A stretch of DNA of 64,000 nt from Oscillospiraceae bacterium MB08-C2-2. GTDB taxonomy: Bacteria; Bacillota; Clostridia; Oscillospirales; Ruminococcaceae. Position numbers and translations under genes: made by a program. The first letter of the stretch is position 1. Each line of letters opens with the position of its first letter. Where the stretch lies: NCBI GenBank assembly GCA_035621215.1, contig CP141729.1:952944-1016943 (forward strand), read 5' to 3'. Positions 8,432 to 16,798 of this stretch are shown here, in pieces. The notes beneath the pieces were generated by a model, which was not told the origin of the DNA, did no database searches, and was given only the letters and a program-made list of their open reading frames with translations.

Positions 8432-9853
8432 TTAAGCCATCGTCAGAGCCTGACGCTGACTCTGCTCCATCTTCTGCCGATGCTTCTCCAGCAGAATCGC
8501 TCCCTTAAGTCCCTGAGCAGCAATGTGTTCATAGCATTCTGCCAGCTTTTCCTTTTCACCGGCGGTCACCACACGCTCAAAGCCCCGCAGAGCCATGATG
8601 TCGGATTCCAGTAAATCCAGCCGTGTTTTCAGGTGCCCTCGATTTTCATAAGTCCTGAAACCACTATGCAGACGGCTTTGCACCACGGAGATATCCCGGC
8701 TGTGATTCATCTGCCGGTACTCCCTCGCAGCGGCAGCTACGGAGAGGCGGCACATTTCCCTAAGACATTCATCCGCCTCTGAAAATTGTCCCCAATGCAG
8801 ATAGGATCGGGCTTTCAAGAGCAGAGCCGACAGGGTGTTAGCGGAACAGTTGGATTTCACAGTCATTGCCGTTTCGGTAAGCTCCCGGCAGATTTCATCC
8901 CGAATTAAATGCTGGGGATGTTCCTCGGCAGGGATTGCCGGTAGTCCGTGATTTGCCTTGATATCCTCGTTCCAGTCCTTGTGTATAGACAAATCCTTAT
9001 CACATGAGACACCCTTTTCTATAAGCAGATCGTGATATTTCTCCGAGGCTTCGATCCCCGCCTCGTCATGATCCAGACACAGGACTACATGGTTTAGGTT
9101 CGGATGCAGTTCCAGCATCTTCAGCATGGCGTATTCGGAAACACCGCAGAGTGCCACATGGCTGTGGTTCTGCCAGTCCTTGGGATGCAGGGTGATGTAA
9201 GACAGCAAGTCGATGGGAGCCTCAAACACATAGAGGCTGTTGCTTATGCCGATGTGGTGGAAGCTGTATGCCGGATCGCAGCTCTCCACATTCCCCTTGA
9301 AGCCGGTTCCCTCGGTATAGAGCCCCCGTTTATGGGCATGGCGGGGAACTCCGTTTTCATCGTATCCCACAAAGACTGCATTATGGTATTCTTTTATGCC
9401 ATCCTTGGATTTTTCGCAACTCTCATACAGGAGCTTTGCTCTGGCAAAGTAACTGACCACCTCACGGTCAATGAGCCGGGTTTTAGTAAGGTAGGCATAG
9501 ACACGGCGCATATCGCTGTGGGGATTCGGAAGGGCAAAGGGCTGTTTTGGCTCCTGTTTCTTTTGCGAGGCGGGCCTGTAGACTTCGCCCTGCTCACCGC
9601 CCAGCAGCATGGTCACCGCTTCAGGGAAAGACAGTCCATAGAACTGCCGCACGAAGTCAATGGCATATCCGCCGCTCTCTGCGGAGTGATCGTACCACTC
9701 GTTTCCCCGGACGGTGATGCTGCGGTCGGATGCCAGCCGCTTATCCCGGCCGCTGGGAATCAGCTTCTCACCGCGCCGCTGGAGAAAGTCCACAAGGTCC
9801 ACGTTGTTGGCACGGTATTTTTGGTCATCCGAAAAATGCACATATACACCCAT
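8432..9853 (-). CDS. ICE DNA primase (Toprim, DUF3991-type)
   Basis: 473 residues. The N-terminal half resembles the DUF3991/zinc-finger-like primase module (LVDFLQRRGEKLIPSG, WYDHSAESGGYAIDFV), followed by a Toprim segment with LCLDHDEAGIEA near residue 265, where the paired Asp residues bind metal. It probably primes the complementary strand after transfer or rolling-circle replication. The protein ends MEQSQRQALTMA, one of the shared C-terminal tails, consistent with delivery to the recipient as known for plasmid primases of RP4 and ColIb. GGAGG precedes the ATG. Confidence 0.85.
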   Translation of the reverse strand: MGVYVHFSDDQKYRANNVDLVDFLQRRGEKLIPSGRDKRLASDRSITVRGNEWYDHSAESGGYAIDFVRQFYGLSFPEAVTMLLGGEQGEVYRPASQKKQEPKQPFALPNPHSDMRRVYAYLTKTRLIDREVVSYFARAKLLYESCEKSKDGIKEYHNAVFVGYDENGVPRHAHKRGLYTEGTGFKGNVESCDPAYSFHHIGISNSLYVFEAPIDLLSYITLHPKDWQNHSHVALCGVSEYAMLKMLELHPNLNHVVLCLDHDEAGIEASEKYHDLLIEKGVSCDKDLSIHKDWNEDIKANHGLPAIPAEEHPQHLIRDEICRELTETAMTVKSNCSANTLSALLLKARSYLHWGQFSEADECLREMCRLSVAAAAREYRQMNHSRDISVVQSRLHSGFRTYENRGHLKTRLDLLESDIMALRGFERVVTAGEKEKLAECYEHIAAQGLKGAILLEKHRQKMEQSQRQALTMA

Positions 9854-9863
9854 GGTCCACCTC

Positions 9864-9983
9864 CTATTTATGGCGAGTGCCGATTCTATGAAAAAAAGCC
9901 GCCCTTTTTACAGGACGGCAATAGCTCTTACGCGATTTCTCCTTGATAGGCGGCAGCTCGATTTTCTTTTTCTGTTTTTTCAC
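9864..9983 (-). CDS. Short basic ORF between relaxase and primase
   Basis: 39 residues, GTG start with GGAGG six bases upstream, very Lys/Arg-rich (starting MKKQKKKIELPPIKEKSRK). It begins 16 bases after the relaxase stop codon and ends ten bases before the primase ATG. Its coding sequence contains a perfect intrinsic terminator (9891-9919), so translation would cross the hairpin. It may be a real basic protein or a leader peptide whose translation melts the terminator. No family is recognised. Confidence 0.5.
   Translation of the reverse strand: MKKQKKKIELPPIKEKSRKSYCRPVKRAAFFHRIGTRHK
9891..9919 (-). terminator. Intrinsic terminator inside a short ORF
   Basis: On the minus strand, GCCGTCC pairs with GGGCGGC around TGTAAAAA and is followed by TTTTTTT. 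It lies within the 39-residue ORF at 9864-9983 and before the primase gene of the same operon. Confidence 0.75.
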
Positions 9984-9999
9984 GGTTATCCTCCAATCA

Positions 10000-12870
10000 T
10001 TATAATGACATGGTCTGTTCGTGGTCATCCCTCGCATGACCCTGTGCCTGCTTTTTCTCACGGAGCTTGCGGAGGAGCTTACGGTCGGTTCGCTGGCCGG
10101 GCGGTTTCAGCGGCGGGGTGTTGTCTGCAAAAACACGGCTCATGTGATGCAGGAGCCGTGTTCCCGCCAGCAGAACGGAGGGGTCTTTGAAATCATCCAT
10201 ATGGTCGAGGAAAAATTGGGCGTAAATGTTGCCCTGTGCTGCCGAGAGGGTAAACCAGAGGACGGCAGTTTCTTTATCTTGGGGGACATCTTTTCCCATC
10301 AGATACAACTTGCCGAGGGTGTACTGCGCATACTGATTTCCCTGTTCTGCGGCAGCCGTCAGAAATTGCAGGGCAGTCTGAATATCCTTTGGCACATCCT
10401 CGCCCATGAGGTAAATCTTGCCCAGCCGGTACTGTGCAAACTGATTCCCCTGACCGGCAGACCGTTTTAGGTATTCCAGGCATTTGGGGACATCCTTCAG
10501 AACATCCTCCCCCTTGAAGTAGAGGACGCCGAGGGCATATTCAGCAAATTGGTTCTTTCTGTCGGCGGCAAATGTAAGCCAGTGAATGGCGGACTCCACA
10601 TCCTTCAGTACGCCCTCACCGCCGAGGTACAGCTTGCCGAGCCGGTATGCGGCAAAGTCATTGTCCTGTCCTGCCGACAGAGTATAGAGTCGTATTGCCT
10701 CTGCGATATTTTGCGGAACGTGCTGTCCCTTTTCATAGAGCTTGCCAAGAAAATATGCGGCATAGGGATTCTCAGCCTCCACCGCTTTTCTCAGGTAGCC
10801 GAGGGCTTTCTCCACATCCTGCGGCGGTGCTTTTTCATCGGAGAGGATGAGTTTGGCAAGCTGGTAGCAGGCAAAGGGGTTTCCCACGGATGCCGCCTTA
10901 TCAAAGTATTCCTTTGCTCTGGCTTCATCCTTGTCTGTACCTACGCCGTTTAGAAGCATCCAGCCCAAACGGTACTGGAGCTTATCGTCATGGTTCTGTT
11001 CCTCCAAGGAAACAAAACCGAGAAAGGCTTCCTTGAAACGGCGGTCAGAGTCCTGCTGATTTTTTACACAGCCGATTCCGTCCCGCAGCATTTTACCAAG
11101 TTCAAAACTGGCATAGGGGAAGCTCTGGTCCGCGGAGCGGGTATAGAGGGCAAAAGAAGTTTCATGATCCTGATTCACACCCTTGCCATGGTAATACAGA
11201 CCGCTGAGAGAATACTGTGCGTACTTATAATTCTCATCTGCGGACAGGGTGAGCCAATCGACCGCTTGCAGATAGTCCTGCTCCGTGCCAAGCCCTGCGG
11301 CGTACATTTTTCCTATGCGGTATTCGGTGTATTTCCATGCTTTTTCTTCCTCGGCCCCATGAAAGACAGCAAGAGCCTTTTCGTACCAACGATAGGCTTC
11401 ATCGGCATCCGCTTCGCAGCCAAGACCATCGGCGGCCATTCTGCCAAGGTCATACAGTGCAAGAGGGTTATCCGCTTCCGCAAGGAAGAGTTCACGGGCT
11501 TTTTCAAAGTCCTGCGGGATTCCGGTATCCTCATCACCGTACAAATATTGCTTTGCCTGCTTGTAGCCATCCGTCCACCATGAGCCGGAAGATTCCTTAT
11601 CGTCAGAGGCTTCATCGCTGGAGGGCTGCCCTCCGGAATCATGTATCGGTTCCTGATTTTCTTCATCCGCCATGTCAGAGAGGGGTATCTCCAGATCGTT
11701 GTCCGGCTCCGGCAGGGCGGTTTCCACGGATGCCGGTTCCTCAAAGGTCATGCTCCCTATCAGCAGGGCCTCCTGGATGACCATGTTGCGGATGGGCTTA
11801 AAATCATCACAGCGGGAAAGAGGCGGCGGCTCGGATGAGGTTTCTGTGTAGATGGATTCGATTCGGCCCCTGGTTTCCCACCACAGACGGTAGGCTTCCG
11901 AGACACGGCTGTCCTGTGCCAGATCATCCACAATTTTGTCCGCGATATTTTTCAGGTCTGGCCCCAGATAGCCGTACTGTTTTTTGCCACCGACCGTTTG
12001 CAGTCGCTCGGCAAGAAGTGTGAGGAGCTGCTCCATGCGGTCGCTTTGTAAAACGCCGCCTTTCATCTGACGGATCATCTCCCGCATGGACTCGGCCGCC
12101 TGTTTCTTGAGGTCATCCCGCCGCTGTGTCTTTTCTCCGTAAAGTGGTATAAGCTCTTGACGGAAAATCTCATTTGCCAGAGAGGACTTTATTTTTTTAA
12201 TGCCCTGTTTGGTGAGATAGCCTTCTCCCCGGTGGGTACTGTAGCAGACCATGTGGATGTGGGGATGGTGGGACTCGTTGTGGAAAGCGGCGTACCATTT
12301 GAGGTGGTCCGGATGGATTTTTAGATTCTCCGCAATCTCCATAGCCTTTTCGGAAAGCAGAGCCTTCCATGCAGGCGCGTTGTCATATCCCATCTGTGCG
12401 GCATCCTCACGGCGCAGGGAGATAATCGGAGTCCACACATTTCCGGTGTGGCCGGCTACTTCATCAGCGACCTGTAATAAAACCAGAGGCTCGTCACCCG
12501 CTGTAAATAAGCCGTGGCTGTCAAACTTTTCGACACGGGGACGGTTTGCAATGTAGTCCAGATATTTCTCCCGGTCGCTGATTTTATCAAGATGCTGTTC
12601 CAATGCAATGGTGATAAATTCAGAGGCGTTTCCCCGGTTGGGATTTTCGAGGTAATCCTCATATTCAAACAGTTCCTTGGCATCGGGAAACTCCCGGAGT
12701 ATCTGTGCAATCAAATCTTTTTGTTTTTTGGTGGAGTGCCAGAGCTTATGACCGCTATCCATTTTTTCTACGCCGTTGCGGGTGGCGATGTATTTGACGA
12801 GGTTACTTAAATGGGCGGCAGTCTTTTCCCCGCCTTTGAGGTAGGGGCACTTGAGAATGATGCGGGCCAT
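10000..12870 (-). CDS. MobP-type relaxase fused to Sel1 repeats
   Basis: 956 residues. The N-terminal part (about 1-330) is a relaxase of the MobP type found in Clostridia ICEs: it starts with a GGEKTAAHLSNLVKYIATR block and carries the metal-binding histidine cluster HNESHHPHIHMVCYS near residue 200. Residues about 450-910 are roughly a dozen 36-residue Sel1-like helical repeats (pattern A-x-Y-x-L-G-K-L-Y-x-x-G-x-x-V), unusual for a relaxase. It ends HEQTMSL, a shared tail. Its ATG overlaps the stop of the RHH gene (TAATG), so the pair is translationally coupled, and a candidate oriT lies just upstream. Confidence 0.88.
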   Translation of the reverse strand: MARIILKCPYLKGGEKTAAHLSNLVKYIATRNGVEKMDSGHKLWHSTKKQKDLIAQILREFPDAKELFEYEDYLENPNRGNASEFITIALEQHLDKISDREKYLDYIANRPRVEKFDSHGLFTAGDEPLVLLQVADEVAGHTGNVWTPIISLRREDAAQMGYDNAPAWKALLSEKAMEIAENLKIHPDHLKWYAAFHNESHHPHIHMVCYSTHRGEGYLTKQGIKKIKSSLANEIFRQELIPLYGEKTQRRDDLKKQAAESMREMIRQMKGGVLQSDRMEQLLTLLAERLQTVGGKKQYGYLGPDLKNIADKIVDDLAQDSRVSEAYRLWWETRGRIESIYTETSSEPPPLSRCDDFKPIRNMVIQEALLIGSMTFEEPASVETALPEPDNDLEIPLSDMADEENQEPIHDSGGQPSSDEASDDKESSGSWWTDGYKQAKQYLYGDEDTGIPQDFEKARELFLAEADNPLALYDLGRMAADGLGCEADADEAYRWYEKALAVFHGAEEEKAWKYTEYRIGKMYAAGLGTEQDYLQAVDWLTLSADENYKYAQYSLSGLYYHGKGVNQDHETSFALYTRSADQSFPYASFELGKMLRDGIGCVKNQQDSDRRFKEAFLGFVSLEEQNHDDKLQYRLGWMLLNGVGTDKDEARAKEYFDKAASVGNPFACYQLAKLILSDEKAPPQDVEKALGYLRKAVEAENPYAAYFLGKLYEKGQHVPQNIAEAIRLYTLSAGQDNDFAAYRLGKLYLGGEGVLKDVESAIHWLTFAADRKNQFAEYALGVLYFKGEDVLKDVPKCLEYLKRSAGQGNQFAQYRLGKIYLMGEDVPKDIQTALQFLTAAAEQGNQYAQYTLGKLYLMGKDVPQDKETAVLWFTLSAAQGNIYAQFFLDHMDDFKDPSVLLAGTRLLHHMSRVFADNTPPLKPPGQRTDRKLLRKLREKKQAQGHARDDHEQTMSL

Positions 12871-13286
12871 TATTCTTCCGCCTCAGGGCTGCTCTGGAAA
12901 TCCACCGCATCGTCCAGACGGATTTTTCCTCTGGTCCGTTTTACCTCGGCAACGCACCGACCGCGGAGCCGGTGCAGTTCCTCATCGGTAATATCCAGCG
13001 TAGTTGCCAGCAGATGCATCATCATGCTGATTTCCACTGAAAGCCGAAACAGATTGTTTGCCACCCGGTTCTCGGTCTTTTGCAATGTGCCCTGGATGGA
13101 TGCAAGCAAAGCCTTGGAGAGATAGGAGGAGATGTCCTCCGTCCCAAGGTAGCCCATGTAAAAGCTGAGAGCCTTTTCAATAAACTCGCTGCGGCTCTTG
13201 CAGTTATCCTTTGGCAGCCAGCCGTCCAGCCGTTCAATGGTTTCGGGATACAGCCAGACCGCCGTCCGTTCCTTATTATTTTTCAT
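12870..13286 (-). CDS. Ribbon-helix-helix relaxosome accessory protein
   Basis: 138 residues. The N-terminal ERTAVWLYPETIERLDGW then NCKSRSEFIEKALSFYMGYL gives a ribbon-helix-helix DNA-binding fold, followed by a helical tail. Such proteins bind oriT and position MobP relaxases. The start at 13286 fits the ribbon opening and an AAAGG upstream; the longer frame has no support. It is coupled to the relaxase by a one-base overlap and sits next to the repeated CGACCACC motifs in the adjacent non-coding region, its likely binding sites. Confidence 0.82.
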   Translation of the reverse strand: MKNNKERTAVWLYPETIERLDGWLPKDNCKSRSEFIEKALSFYMGYLGTEDISSYLSKALLASIQGTLQKTENRVANNLFRLSVEISMMMHLLATTLDITDEELHRLRGRCVAEVKRTRGKIRLDDAVDFQSSPEAEE

Positions 13287-13662
13287 GTGAAATCCGACCT
13301 TTCTTGGGTGTCCACCTATGAGATGACCGTGCAAATTCCTTTGTTTCCTTACGTTTTCGTAGATTCCGACCACCTTGGTTGTGACAAAGCCGCAATCCGA
13401 CCACCTCATGTGGAAGTGCGAAAAACGCCCAGCACTGCTGGGCGAAGTGGTTGGCGGGAGGGCGCTTGCGACCACCCGCCTTTATCCTGCTCTCTTTTCG
13501 ACCATGGGGAGCTGCCGGATTCGGGGCCTGGTGCGCTTTTCTAAACGCCTTGCACAAAGCCCTCACGTTGCCGTTTGAGCTGGGAGAGGTGCGTGGATGC
13601 CACCCCCGCGGTCAAAACGGCACACAGGGGCGAACAAGGGGCAACGCTGGGGGAACGGTGTG
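13287..13662. other. Candidate origin of transfer (oriT) region
   Basis: A 376-base gap without a credible gene. The plus strand at 13483-13490 reads TATCCTGC, matching the RP4-class nic consensus YATCCTG^Y used by MobP relaxases, with a GGCGGG...CCCGCC inverted repeat ending three bases before it. CGACCACC occurs three times (13367, 13398, 13469), with a partial copy at 13295; these are likely RHH-protein sites. A 17-base palindrome hairpin lies at 13427-13443. Position next to relaxosome genes, nic match and iterons agree. Confidence 0.65.
13421..13443 (-). terminator. Intrinsic terminator upstream of the relaxosome genes
   Basis: GCCCAGCACTGCTGGGC is a 17-base palindrome followed on the minus strand by GTTTTT. 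It separates the relaxosome/relaxase genes from the upstream tra genes and may also be part of the oriT structure. Confidence 0.7.
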
Positions 13663-14097
13663 TTATCCCATGGACGGCATTTGGGTGAGGCTTTGCTCCT
13701 GCATAAGCGCATCACAATACTCTGGCAGGGAGATTCCATTTTCCTGCCGGCAATACGCATCCATCTTGGCGTAAAGCATCGCCTTTTCCGCATCGTTGAT
13801 GGGATAGCTGCGTGTTTCCTCGCCGCCATCGCCCCGGTGCAGTTCGATGTCCAGCGTATCGCAGACCTGCCGGGGCTCCATGTCAAAGTTGGCGTATACA
13901 TTGAGCCAATCATCGTTCCCCGTCGTTTGCACGTTGGTTCCGAATACCGCGTCCACATCAAAATCTGTGTTGATATAAAAGTTGAGCCGCCCGTCCATTT
14001 CCATGATTTCATCGGAGAAAGAGATGTCTTTTTCTTCGAGCCGGGTGGCTGTTGTCAGTTCCTGACCATGCATCTGTGCCGGAGGATTTCCGCTCAT
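13663..14097 (-). CDS. ICE accessory protein (DUF6329-like), tail-bearing
   Basis: 144 residues, acidic, soluble. The middle part (RLNFYINTDFDVDAVFG, then NVYANFDMEPRQVCD) resembles the small accessory proteins that follow DUF6103 genes in Clostridia ICEs; function is unknown. It ends MQEQSLTQMPSMG, one of the clearest shared C-terminal tails. Its start overlaps the end of the DUF6103 gene by four bases (ATGA), so it is translationally coupled. Confidence 0.72.
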   Translation of the reverse strand: MSGNPPAQMHGQELTTATRLEEKDISFSDEIMEMDGRLNFYINTDFDVDAVFGTNVQTTGNDDWLNVYANFDMEPRQVCDTLDIELHRGDGGEETRSYPINDAEKAMLYAKMDAYCRQENGISLPEYCDALMQEQSLTQMPSMG

Positions 14098-14357
14098 CGG
14101 CTTACCTCCCGCGGCTCGTTGACCGCTGCGGCCGTGCTTTTTTCTCTCTGCTTTTTGGGGGAGGCTGTGGTGGAAGATTCGTCATCTGCTCCTTCGTCAA
14201 TGTATTCCCGGACGGTAGTGGGGACATATTTCTCATAGAGCTTTTGCAAGGAATCGCAAAGCTCCTGCGTGAGATCGGCATCCTTTTTCCCCATATAGCG
14301 CTTGACGGCACGGAGTTTTTCTCCGTCCATTTGTATGGTGATGCTTTCTTTTTTCAT
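14094..14357 (-). CDS. DUF6103-like small protein
   Basis: 87 residues. The first 50 (ITIQMDGEKLRAVKRYMGKK, then LTQELCDSLQKLYEKYVP) look like a compact helical module recognised in many Firmicutes ICEs, followed by a disordered Ser/Thr/Lys tail. The start at 14357 has GGAGGG eight bases upstream; the longer frame is unsupported. Role unknown; probably a DNA-associated relaxosome or regulatory partner. Confidence 0.72.
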   Translation of the reverse strand: MKKESITIQMDGEKLRAVKRYMGKKDADLTQELCDSLQKLYEKYVPTTVREYIDEGADDESSTTASPKKQREKSTAAAVNEPREVSR

Positions 14358-14370
14358 ATTAGTGCCCTCC

Positions 14371-14745
14371 TTAATACTCAAAACCGATAAAGGTGATACC
14401 GGGCTGAAGCTCCGGCTCCTGTCCAGTAAATTCGGGGATTTCCTCAAAAAGCTGGCTGTATTCAGCCACCTTACTCTTGCTGAGAGAGGTGAAATTTCCG
14501 TCGCGGGTAGTGTCGCAGACAAAAAAAGGACCGCAGATAATATCTGCGCCCAGCCTTCTGTTGGGCGGCATTCCGTTCAATTTGCCTTCCTCATTGCAGA
14601 CAGCAACGCAGCCATTTGGAAAGCTGATGCATTCAATCCAGCCGCCCACCTCCGCCTGCAGGCTGGCAAGGTCATTTTGGATTTCCTTGACGTGGGGTGC
14701 TTGCCCCGGCTCAATCTTTAAGATACGAAGCATATTTTCACTCAT
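14371..14745 (-). CDS. DUF3846-family protein
   Basis: 124 residues with the DUF3846 pattern: ILKIEPGQAPHVKEI, then QAEVGGWIECISFP and a conserved NEEGKLNGMPPNRRL loop. The domain is common on ICEs and phages and its biochemical role is unknown. AGAAGGGATG serves as ribosome binding site. It sits between the wall hydrolase and the DUF6103 gene in the tra operon and has no Met-rich tail. Confidence 0.8.
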   Translation of the reverse strand: MSENMLRILKIEPGQAPHVKEIQNDLASLQAEVGGWIECISFPNGCVAVCNEEGKLNGMPPNRRLGADIICGPFFVCDTTRDGNFTSLSKSKVAEYSQLFEEIPEFTGQEPELQPGITFIGFEY

Positions 14746-14768
14746 AAAATCATCCCTTCTTTCTATTT

Positions 14769-16277
14769 TTACGGCAGATAGTTTCTTGGATTCTGCTTCA
14801 CACCGTTCACCCGCACCTCGAAGTGCAGATGGTTTCCGGTGCTTCGCCCGGTGGAGCCCACCTTGGCAACGGTTTCGCCGGATTTTACGGTCTGCCCCTC
14901 CCGGACGAGAATCACAGAGCAGTGCCCGTATAAGGTGACCAGCCCGCCGCCGTGTTCAATGGTCAGATAATAGCCGTAGCCGGTGCTGCCATAGACCACG
15001 GTTTTCACTGTCCCCGCTTTGGCTGAACGGATGGAGGTGCCTTTCGATGCGCCGAGGTCAATGCCGGAATGTCCCGCCTGCTGCCCGGTGATGGGGTCCG
15101 TCCTGCCGCCGAACTCGGAGGTCACCATGGAGCGCCAGCTCTTTCCCAGCGGGGAAATAAAGCCGGAGCCGGAGGTTTCCGGTGCTTCGGCATAGGGCCT
15201 TGCGTACAGAACCTGCTTGCCGGAGTCAAACAAATCCCGGTAGACAACCTCCCCTCTGGAAGAGGACGCATCCACCACCTTGCTGTCCCCGGCGTAGATG
15301 CCAACGTGGGTAATGTTCATGAAGCGGCCGTTTGGTTTGTGGCTCCAGAACACCAAGTCACCTGGAGCGAGGCTGGATTTCGCAATGGTCAGCCCTTTGT
15401 CCACGCAGTATTTTCCCTGCGCCGCAGCCGTGCCGGGGAGATTGACACCCAACTTTTTATACACCCACTGCACAAGATAGCTGCAGTCGGTGTAGCTGCC
15501 CTGTCCGCGCAGCTCCTGCGAATAGGGGTCGCCGAGGCGGGAAAGCCCCAGCCGGACAGCTTCAGCCCCCGCTTCTCCGACAGGCAAAGCTGAGTAGAAG
15601 CCGTCTATCTGATCCGGCATCCAGTCCTGCCACGAATCGGAACCATCCCCCTCCATGGGTGCGCCGGTGCCGTACCGGGCGCGGTAATAAATTTCATTGG
15701 CGTTGGCCTGATCCTCATAGGTAATGGCTCTGCCGAACAGTGTACGGATGTTGTTGTAGACAGTGGGCAGAGAATCAATAGGGACGGCCACGGTATAGGT
15801 TTCCTCCGAGGTGGCGCCGTCCTCGTTTTCCACGGTTCGGGTGCGTTCCTCATAGGTCATGAAGCAGTCCACATATTCCCGATGCTCCAGTCGAGAGGGG
15901 GATTCAGCGCCGAAAAACAGAGAATAAAAAATAGCCTTGACCCGGTAATCATCAAGGCTATCGCCGCCCTCCATCTCTGCGTTCACTGTCGCAATGGCAC
16001 CGTCTATGAGAGTGAAGCTCTGCCGCATATCCCCGATGTACTCTTTATACTCTGCGGGCATGCTTACCGGAATCACACCGCCATGGAAGCACAGCTCCAC
16101 AGCGGTGTTGTTGTGATTGGTAGTGCCGGAAAGCAACGAGCAGACCAGCACGATGATTAGAATGAGCGGCGACAGAACGGCGGCAATGATCCAACCGATG
16201 GTCTTTCGGGTGCGCTCATCCGAGAGCGCGGCAGCGGCGGCTTTGGCAACCGCTGTGATGGTTGCGGGATCTGCCAT
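14769..16277 (-). CDS. Membrane-anchored NlpC/P60 plus M23 wall hydrolase
   Basis: 502 residues. One transmembrane helix (about 28-50) is followed by a linker region and an NlpC/P60 endopeptidase with catalytic Cys in TDCSYLVQW (about 265) and His in THVGIYAG (about 325). The last 125 residues are an M23/LytM peptidase (HSGIDLGASKGT and NHLHFEVRVNG supply the zinc ligands). Both catalytic sets are present. It is the VirB1/CwlT-like enzyme that opens peptidoglycan for the transfer channel; Tn916-type CwlT instead pairs lysozyme with P60. Its start overlaps the region just after the GGCT stop codon. Confidence 0.9.
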   Translation of the reverse strand: MADPATITAVAKAAAAALSDERTRKTIGWIIAAVLSPLILIIVLVCSLLSGTTNHNNTAVELCFHGGVIPVSMPAEYKEYIGDMRQSFTLIDGAIATVNAEMEGGDSLDDYRVKAIFYSLFFGAESPSRLEHREYVDCFMTYEERTRTVENEDGATSEETYTVAVPIDSLPTVYNNIRTLFGRAITYEDQANANEIYYRARYGTGAPMEGDGSDSWQDWMPDQIDGFYSALPVGEAGAEAVRLGLSRLGDPYSQELRGQGSYTDCSYLVQWVYKKLGVNLPGTAAAQGKYCVDKGLTIAKSSLAPGDLVFWSHKPNGRFMNITHVGIYAGDSKVVDASSSRGEVVYRDLFDSGKQVLYARPYAEAPETSGSGFISPLGKSWRSMVTSEFGGRTDPITGQQAGHSGIDLGASKGTSIRSAKAGTVKTVVYGSTGYGYYLTIEHGGGLVTLYGHCSVILVREGQTVKSGETVAKVGSTGRSTGNHLHFEVRVNGVKQNPRNYLP

Positions 16278-16281
16278 GCTG

Positions 16282-16788
16282 TCACCACCATTTCATTTCG
16301 CTAAACCCGAACAGACACTGTTGTTCCGGCTCCGGCTCGCTTTCCATAAGCTGCTCGGTATAGTCCACCGCCTGCTCCAGAACAGCAGTGTCAAACCCGG
16401 CGGTTTTGTAGCCCTCACGGATGGTATTGTAATAATAGTCGGAAGGGTAGCCGAGCCGATGCCCCGGCGTCATCACATAGACCATGGCTGAAACAGTCCG
16501 GTCGTCCAGAGGCAGCTCCATAGACTGTTTCTCATAAAAGCTGGGATAGCCCTCGTAAACATCCAGCGCCTGCTCATCTTTCGGTGTAATATTCCATAGC
16601 AGCACAGGAACGGAAGAGCCCTCGCAAGGCTCGATGGTAGCCACCGCGCCGTGCCTGCCGCCCCGAAACACAAGGGCATAATCCTTGATTTCGGATGCGC
16701 CCACCACCTTGGCGGAGGGGCATCGGTGCGCCATCTGCGGCAGATTGAGGTTGCTGCCGTAGGCAATATAGTATCGTGCGTTTTTCAT
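16282..16788 (-). CDS. Gamma-glutamylcyclotransferase-like protein
   Basis: 168 residues with the GGCT entry motif YIAYGSNLNLPQM and the DVYEGYPSFYEK strand that supplies the catalytic Glu. GGCT-fold enzymes cleave gamma-glutamyl-amine links by cyclisation. It lies directly downstream of an amidoligase gene, ten bases apart, as in the amidoligase-GGCT operons described for mobile elements. The likely pair is one enzyme making and the other breaking a gamma-glutamyl or related peptide bond. The C-terminus (EPEPEQQCLFGFSEMKWW) is Gln/Glu-rich and may be a variant of the shared tail. Start chosen by GGAGA six bases upstream. Confidence 0.82.
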   Translation of the reverse strand: MKNARYYIAYGSNLNLPQMAHRCPSAKVVGASEIKDYALVFRGGRHGAVATIEPCEGSSVPVLLWNITPKDEQALDVYEGYPSFYEKQSMELPLDDRTVSAMVYVMTPGHRLGYPSDYYYNTIREGYKTAGFDTAVLEQAVDYTEQLMESEPEPEQQCLFGFSEMKWW

Positions 16789-16798
16789 ACGTTCTCCT

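Noticed and set aside
9104-12810. Several long plus-strand frames opposite the primase and relaxase
   Set aside because: All are mirror frames of well-supported genes in a GC-rich region, without plausible starts or domains.
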